Positions 59,475-64,000 of a stretch of 64,000 bases of DNA are shown here, piece by piece. The notes below the pieces were generated by a model. That model was given only the letters and a program-made list of their open reading frames with translations, was not told the origin of the DNA and did no database searches. How positions within the stretch are numbered: position 1 is the first letter of the stretch; each line of letters begins with the position of its first letter. The DNA is taken from the NCBI RefSeq assembly GCF_030540765.1, contig NZ_JAUOEL010000006.1:62001-126000 (forward strand). The letters run 5' to 3'. The position numbers and the translations under genes were made by a program. The stretch is from Flavivirga jejuensis (GTDB lineage Bacteria > Bacteroidota > Bacteroidia > Flavobacteriales > Flavobacteriaceae).

Positions 59475-60374
59475 TTAAATATTTTTAGTACTATCTTGTT
59501 TTTGTATCAAAGATTTTAATTTATCTGAAATTGGAGTATCAAACTTTCGTGCGAATAATTTATTTGATGTATTAATTTTTTCATAATCAGTCATATCCAA
59601 CAAAGCTGGTGAAGGACTGTCTTTACCAACTCGGTCTGGGTCCCAATCAATATACCTTAAATTATCATTTACTACATTTTTTGAGAAATCAGAATTCATT
59701 ATTATGGTTTGAAAATACATTTCTTCAGAGCAAAAAGTATGTTTCATTCTATGAATCAAATAAGGTTTTTCTTTTGTGTAATCTATTACATATTGCAATG
59801 TGTCTCTGGTTAAACTCCACCAGGTAAATCCACCATAAAGCTTACCTATGCGCTCTGAAACACGCCTCTTTAAATGTAGCTTTTTTTGAATTCGTACTAA
59901 TCTCCACAGCCATTTTATATGTTTTTTAGCATCAATTAAATCAAAAAAATTATAATATTCTAACCTATCTAATCCCCCATTTTGATTCTTCCAAATACTA
60001 GATGGTATTTCAAAAAACTCTAAATGATCATATAGTTTTGGCGCGTTTAAAATGTTTTTAAAATAAGAAAGATCTTTAACAGGAAAATCTTGTCCACTTA
60101 TTAAATGAAAATATTTATTTTCTTGATTTTTCAAAGCTGCTTTTGCTAATAATAAATAGGCCTTTAAATGATTTAAACCTCCCCAGTTTATACTATATTC
60201 TCTTGATAAAAATTTAACATTGTCTATGTTTTTTATTTTGTCTATAATACGTTTTTCAACTTTTATTTTCTTGTCTATATGTATAAATAATTCGAAATCA
60301 TTATCAAAAAATGTTACAATATCAATTAAATGATCAAAATTTTTATAAGCTGTAATTAGTATGGCTTGCTTCAT
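59475..60374 (-). CDS. Core-2/I-branching-type glycosyltransferase (GT14-like)
   Basis: A 299-residue protein. AILITAYKNFDHLIDIVTFF, FIHIDKK, the SINWGGLNHLKAYLLLAKAA segment (about 60-79) and YFHLISGQDFPVKDLSYF (about 88-105) are hallmarks of the Branch (beta-1,6-N-acetylglucosaminyltransferase-like) family. FTWWSLTRDTLQYVIDY and CSEEMYFQTIIMNS follow further on, as expected. It would add a branch sugar to a glycan. It lies 5 bases after a GT2 gene on the same strand. Confidence 0.9.
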   Translation of the reverse strand: MKQAILITAYKNFDHLIDIVTFFDNDFELFIHIDKKIKVEKRIIDKIKNIDNVKFLSREYSINWGGLNHLKAYLLLAKAALKNQENKYFHLISGQDFPVKDLSYFKNILNAPKLYDHLEFFEIPSSIWKNQNGGLDRLEYYNFFDLIDAKKHIKWLWRLVRIQKKLHLKRRVSERIGKLYGGFTWWSLTRDTLQYVIDYTKEKPYLIHRMKHTFCSEEMYFQTIIMNSDFSKNVVNDNLRYIDWDPDRVGKDSPSPALLDMTDYEKINTSNKLFARKFDTPISDKLKSLIQKQDSTKNI

Positions 60375-60379
60375 TACTT

Positions 60380-61396
60380 TTATCTAACAAAAAAATTTAT
60401 TAATTTAATGGTTGTAAATAATATAAATTTATTGTTTACGATTTTCGTTAATATCCTATATTTTAAGCTACTATATTCTTTTCCTATAAATTCATTTATT
60501 GGATAAGCCTTAACACTTTCTAAAGCTAAAATTTTTTCTTTAAAAGTCTCTATACCATATTGTGCTTTTATCATTTTTATTATTGTAAAAAAAGTAAAAG
60601 CATCTCTCCTAAATCTAAAATTACTACATATAGCTTCTTTATACTGAATGGAACTCTTTTCTAAATCATTAATTAAATTACTGAAATCAATAATTAATGC
60701 TAAAAAATAAGTAACAATCCTTTTTTTATAAGCTAAATTATTTCCACGCATTGTCGATTCTGAAGATTGAAAATATCTATAAATAGTAACAGGACAAAAA
60801 GCCACATGCTTTGCTTTTAAAAATAAAGCCAAAGTAAAATCAACATCTCCATCATAACCGCCTTGTTTAAAATTAATTTCTGCTGCTTCTAAAAAATCTT
60901 TACGTATAAAATACCACCAAATTTCGTAACGAATATCTTTATTTTCCTTAAGAAATTGTCCCCCACTAACTATTGCAGAGCATTTTATTTCTCCAGGTGA
61001 AGTATCTAGATCATATAATGCCTCATCTGATGTCACTAAGGCATTAAATCCCATAAGATCTAAATTATTAACTATTGCATAATCAAGCTGAAATCCCAAT
61101 GAATTATGTGTAACATAATCATCTGCATCAACAAAATAAAGGTAGTCTCCTTTAGCTAATTTTAAAAGCTTGTTCCTGGTAGCAATAACGCCTTGATTTT
61201 CGTGCGAATACAAAAAAACAGTTTGATGCTTCTTTGCGTAATTACTTATAATTTTACTGCTTTCATCTGTAGATCCGTCATTAAATACAATAATTTCATA
61301 GTCTTGTTTTGATATATTTTGATTTAACAAGCTATCAAGACACCTTCCAATATATAACTCTGCATTGTAGACTGGAATTAAAATACTAAGTTTCAT
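60380..61396 (-). CDS. Glycosyltransferase family 2
   Basis: A 338-residue GT-A enzyme. LSILIPVYNAELYIGRCLDS opens the chain, with IIVFNDGSTDESS and the DADDY metal motif (near residue 90). The C-terminal part has two amphipathic or hydrophobic helices near the end (KIVNNKFILFTTIKLINFF) that may touch the membrane. It is closely similar in layout to the next gene upstream (61440-62474), which suggests duplication. Donor unknown. Confidence 0.92.
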   Translation of the reverse strand: MKLSILIPVYNAELYIGRCLDSLLNQNISKQDYEIIVFNDGSTDESSKIISNYAKKHQTVFLYSHENQGVIATRNKLLKLAKGDYLYFVDADDYVTHNSLGFQLDYAIVNNLDLMGFNALVTSDEALYDLDTSPGEIKCSAIVSGGQFLKENKDIRYEIWWYFIRKDFLEAAEINFKQGGYDGDVDFTLALFLKAKHVAFCPVTIYRYFQSSESTMRGNNLAYKKRIVTYFLALIIDFSNLINDLEKSSIQYKEAICSNFRFRRDAFTFFTIIKMIKAQYGIETFKEKILALESVKAYPINEFIGKEYSSLKYRILTKIVNNKFILFTTIKLINFFVR

Positions 61397-61439
61397 ATCA
61401 TTTAATTTTGAATAATATTTAAAGCGTGTAACATATTAT

Positions 61440-62474
61440 TTAAAGAAGTTTTATGAGTCCCAACTTGTAAAAAAACCTAAGAGGGTATAATAAAAGAAAG
61501 AAAAGGTATTTATGATTAAAAATAAAGACGGTTATTTTAAATTTTCTATGAAAATATTGATCTCCTATAAAATTATTCAAAGGATAGACATTTATCTTAT
61601 TAAACGCTTTCAATAGATCATTAATTCTTTTAACTGAAATGTTAGATTTAATAATTTTATAAAACATAAAATAAATATTTACACTCCTCTTAAATTCTAT
61701 ATTCTTAATAATTGTTGAAGCATTGCTATCATTTTCTTTTAACACCTCTTCTATAAGCACATTCAAGCTATAGATTAAGCTAGTATAGTCTTCTATTATT
61801 TTCTTTAAGTGCTCTGGATTGTCATTATTAGTTATTGAGGTTTGTGTTTCAACATATCTATGGGCATCTATTGGCAAAAACGCAGCTCTTTTTGAGCGCA
61901 AAAAAATATTAAATGTAAATACGACATCCTCAAAAAACTTGCCTTCTACAAACTTAAATCCTGTATTTAATAAAAAGCTTCTCTTTATTAAATACCAACA
62001 AGCTCCTAAATCGTGATGCTTATTTTTAATCAAAAAATCTGTTCCCTTTAATACTTCAATATCTTTTGTTAGCTGTTTTGTTTTTGAATTAAATAAATCC
62101 AATTTATATGTAGGCAGTGATAAAAAACCTAATACATCTAAATCAAATTTAATTTGACAATTTAAAATAACATCTAATGTATTAAAAGCCAAATAGTCAT
62201 CGGCATCAATAAAATATATATACTCCCCTTTTGCTAAAGTTATTCCAATATTTCTTGTTGCCCCCAACCCATGATTAGCCTGACTATAAATATTAATATT
62301 ATGATGTTTTTTTTTAAACGCTTCAATAACATGTAATCCATTATCTGTAGACCCATCATTAATTAGTATAATTTCATAATTATCGGTATTTAGATTTTGA
62401 TTTACTAAACTATTCAAGCATCGTTCAATACATGCTTCTGCATTATAAAAAGGCACTATAATACTTAATAACAT
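61440..62474 (-). CDS. Glycosyltransferase family 2
   Basis: A 344-residue paralogue of the preceding entry: LSIIVPFYNAEACIERCLNS, IILINDGSTDNG and DADDYLAFN (near residue 90). The C-terminus ends in a hydrophobic segment (YLFFLLLYPLRFFYKLGLIKLL). It is the first gene of the three-gene minus-strand glycosyltransferase run. The MITE-like element at 62488 begins 13 bases upstream of its start, so the element may carry or disturb its promoter. Confidence 0.92.
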   Translation of the reverse strand: MLLSIIVPFYNAEACIERCLNSLVNQNLNTDNYEIILINDGSTDNGLHVIEAFKKKHHNINIYSQANHGLGATRNIGITLAKGEYIYFIDADDYLAFNTLDVILNCQIKFDLDVLGFLSLPTYKLDLFNSKTKQLTKDIEVLKGTDFLIKNKHHDLGACWYLIKRSFLLNTGFKFVEGKFFEDVVFTFNIFLRSKRAAFLPIDAHRYVETQTSITNNDNPEHLKKIIEDYTSLIYSLNVLIEEVLKENDSNASTIIKNIEFKRSVNIYFMFYKIIKSNISVKRINDLLKAFNKINVYPLNNFIGDQYFHRKFKITVFIFNHKYLFFLLLYPLRFFYKLGLIKLL

Positions 62475-62819
62475 ATTATATTAATTTAGAAACTGTTTAA
62501 ATTTTATCCTTTAGTTTATTTTGTTGTCTTAAGCCCTATTTCTGCAGCAAAATGTCTTTTAATAGCGATGCTATTCGCTTTTATTTTGCCTTGACTGAGA
62601 ACCTAATCCTCCCAAACTAATTTCAAAAACAAAACCTAAACAGTTTCTTAGTTTCACTAAGCTAATACTATCGCTAAAAAATCCAGAACTTTTTAGATTA
62701 AAAGTGATTATTTGCGTTATAGCTTATATATTAAATTATTGGTTTAAAAAACGTTAACTTAATAAAGATTTATATATTTAACCAAAAAATAGTAATTAAT
62801 TTCATACAAAAATATTTAT
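62475..62819. other. Intergenic region with second MITE-like copy
   Basis: A 345-base gap between divergent genes. Its first half is the element at 62488-62648; the remaining 171 bases are AT-rich, presumably holding the promoter of the gene at 62820, though no clear TAnnTTTG box was found. Confidence 0.45.
62488..62648 (-). mobile_element. MITE-like element, copy 2 (161 bp, inverted)
   Basis: Inverted copy of 57869-58029, equal in length and about 91 % identical by my by-eye, ungapped alignment. Ends are AGAAACTGTTTAAATTTT on the left and, on the reverse strand, AGAAACTGTTTAGGTTTT on the right. Together the two copies bracket the four genes at 58065-62474. Confidence 0.82.
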
Positions 62820-63533
62820 ATGCTGAGTATTTCTAAATCCGTAGTGTCATACAATATTCCAAAAAAAGTACTTCAAATTATAATTATTACTCCAATAATT
62901 ATGACACTCTGTTTTTTAATATTTATAATTAATCCTGCTACTAAAAGTTTTGGATTCTGGCTTGTTTCAGAAAATAGACCTATAGAAATATTTACTTTTA
63001 TTTTCTTGATAATTGGTGGTTTGTTTGGTGCTTATAATTCATTTAAGCTAAGAAAATATCTAGAGTCTGGCCCTCTTATTTTCTATGGGATATTTTCTTT
63101 TTTTTTAATTATTGTTGCTATGGAAGAAATTGCTTGGGGACAATGGTTTTTTCATTTTGAGACTCCAACCGAATGGGCTAAAATGAATAGGCAAGGAGAA
63201 ACAACATTGCATAATTTAGAAATTATGGGTGGACATAATGAAATTCTTCGCATAATCTTCGGACTTGGTGGGATAATAGGTGTAGTATTAAGAAATCACC
63301 CGAAAATAAAAAAAATTGGGGCTCCAAAAATACTTGCTAGTTGGTTTTTAATTATTGTATTTATGGGCTTTATTGATTTTATGGAAGGTGAAGGTTGGAT
63401 TCAAATTAGTGATAATTATGTACATGAAATACGGAGTACCTCAGAATTAGTAGAGCTTTTAATAGGTATAAGTTCATTCCTTTATTTATTCTTGAATTTT
63501 AGATACCTTAAACAATTAATAAAAACGCAATAA
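62820..63533 (+). CDS. Polytopic membrane protein with EEIAWGQ motif
   Basis: A 237-residue protein with about six predicted membrane helices. A striking block lies between helices 3 and 4 (about residues 100-140): MEEIAWGQWFFHFETP, then MNRQGETTLHNLEIMGG. The paired Glu, Trp-Gly-Gln, and the Gln-Gly-Glu with His-Asn look like active-site or metal-site residues. Similar EEIxWGQ...NxQGExxLHN blocks occur in membrane proteins of unknown function in other bacteria. A second copy of the gene follows 10 bases later. Confidence 0.75.
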   Translation: MLSISKSVVSYNIPKKVLQIIIITPIIMTLCFLIFIINPATKSFGFWLVSENRPIEIFTFIFLIIGGLFGAYNSFKLRKYLESGPLIFYGIFSFFLIIVAMEEIAWGQWFFHFETPTEWAKMNRQGETTLHNLEIMGGHNEILRIIFGLGGIIGVVLRNHPKIKKIGAPKILASWFLIIVFMGFIDFMEGEGWIQISDNYVHEIRSTSELVELLIGISSFLYLFLNFRYLKQLIKTQ

Positions 63534-63543
63534 CTCACTGATA

Positions 63544-64000
63544 ATGATCAATTATAATACATATAAAATAACTAAAAAGACAAATAACATCATTTTAATC
63601 GCTCCAATAATTATGTCGATTCTAATGGGGTTGTTATTTATTTTTCCAGCAACTTCTAATTTTGGTTTTTGGCTACTTGAAGAAAACTCCCCAGTTGAGT
63701 TATTAACTTTCTTTCTTTTTATAATAGGAGGTATTTATGGTATTCGTTTTGTTTATAAGCATAAAAAAGATTTAGAAATTTATGTAAGAATATTTTATAC
63801 TTTATTTTCTATTTGTTTAATACTAATCGCGATGGAAGAAATTGCATGGGGACAGTGGTTTTTCCACTTTGAAACCCCCGAAGAATGGTCAAAAATAAAC
63901 ATGCAAGGAGAAACCACGCTTCACAATTTAAAAGGAATGCAAGGGCATTCAGAAGTTTTACGAATCATTTTCGGTTTAGGAGGTGGTTTTGGAATAGTAT
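63544..64000 (+). CDS. Tandem paralogue of EEIAWGQ membrane protein (3' partial)
   Basis: An open frame runs from ATG 63544 to the window end (152 codons). The translation parallels the previous gene throughout: APIIMSILMGLLFIFPATSN against TPIIMTLCFLIFIINPATKS, then AMEEIAWGQWFFHFETPEEW and MQGETTLHNLKGMQGH. The two arose by tandem duplication and are probably co-transcribed. Because it is cut by the window edge, its end and what follows are unknown. Confidence 0.85.
   Translation, partial: MINYNTYKITKKTNNIILIAPIIMSILMGLLFIFPATSNFGFWLLEENSPVELLTFFLFIIGGIYGIRFVYKHKKDLEIYVRIFYTLFSICLILIAMEEIAWGQWFFHFETPEEWSKINMQGETTLHNLKGMQGHSEVLRIIFGLGGGFGIV

Noticed and set aside
1-64000. CRISPR arrays, rRNA, tRNA and prophage
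   Set aside because: No regular spacer-repeat arrays, no conserved rRNA or tRNA patterns and no phage structural or integrase genes were seen on either strand; an automated search could still find a missed tRNA.

Overview
The window looks like chromosomal DNA of a marine-type Flavobacteriaceae bacterium (Bacteroidota). It is strongly AT-rich. Promoters fit the Bacteroidota TTG-N~20-TAnnTTTG pattern, Shine-Dalgarno sequences are nearly absent, and family-typical proteins occur (DUF3667, DUF4834, YfhO, a lipid-type alpha-oxoamine synthase, a short flavobacterial endonuclease III). No rRNA, tRNA, CRISPR array or intact transposase was seen.

Region 1 (1-26.6 kb) is a large surface-polysaccharide locus, probably O-antigen or capsule. 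It holds glycosyltransferases of the GT2 and GT4 types, an EpsG/Wzy-like polymerase, two initiating sugar-phosphate transferases, two NeuD/PglD-type acyltransferases, two PaaK/CapK-like adenylate-forming enzymes, an ATP-grasp protein and FemAB/CelD-like acyltransferases. Its most striking part is a Dlt-like set: amino-acid adenylation protein, small carrier protein, MBOAT acyltransferase and SGNH-fold protein in one tight row (1-3761). A second, split set has its adenylation and carrier genes at 16.6-18.4 kb and its MBOAT and SGNH genes on the opposite strand at 24.2-26.6 kb. I infer that this locus decorates the glycan with amino acids or other acyl groups by two parallel carrier-protein routes. 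One gene fuses an FAD/NAD(P)-binding domain to a FemAB-like domain.

Region 2 (27-43 kb) is mostly housekeeping: an Lrp/AsnC regulator with a 16-bp palindrome upstream, an M14 peptidase, an XRE regulator, an MBL hydrolase, bcp, nth, an ECF sigma factor with a 48-aa gene behind it, and uvrA. Between 39.6 and 43 kb lie small secreted proteins of one paralogous type, with sigma-54-like promoter sequences and a shared 31-bp leader element. Dispersed palindromic repeats fill several intergenic stretches.

Region 3 (43.2-57.6 kb) has a minus-strand operon (DUF4834, YfhO, glycosyltransferase, flippase) that may serve the same glycan pathway. It also has a predicted outer-membrane barrel, a GNAT-like protein, a pair of PLP enzymes fitting sulfonolipid (capnine) synthesis, an S9 peptidase, a YbaB-type protein and threonine aldolase.

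Region 4 (57.8-64 kb) is a small glycan islet (PaaK-like enzyme, a GT14-like and two GT2 glycosyltransferases). It is bounded by two inverted, ungapped 161-bp copies of a MITE-like element. Two tandem paralogous membrane proteins of unknown function follow, the last cut by the window end.
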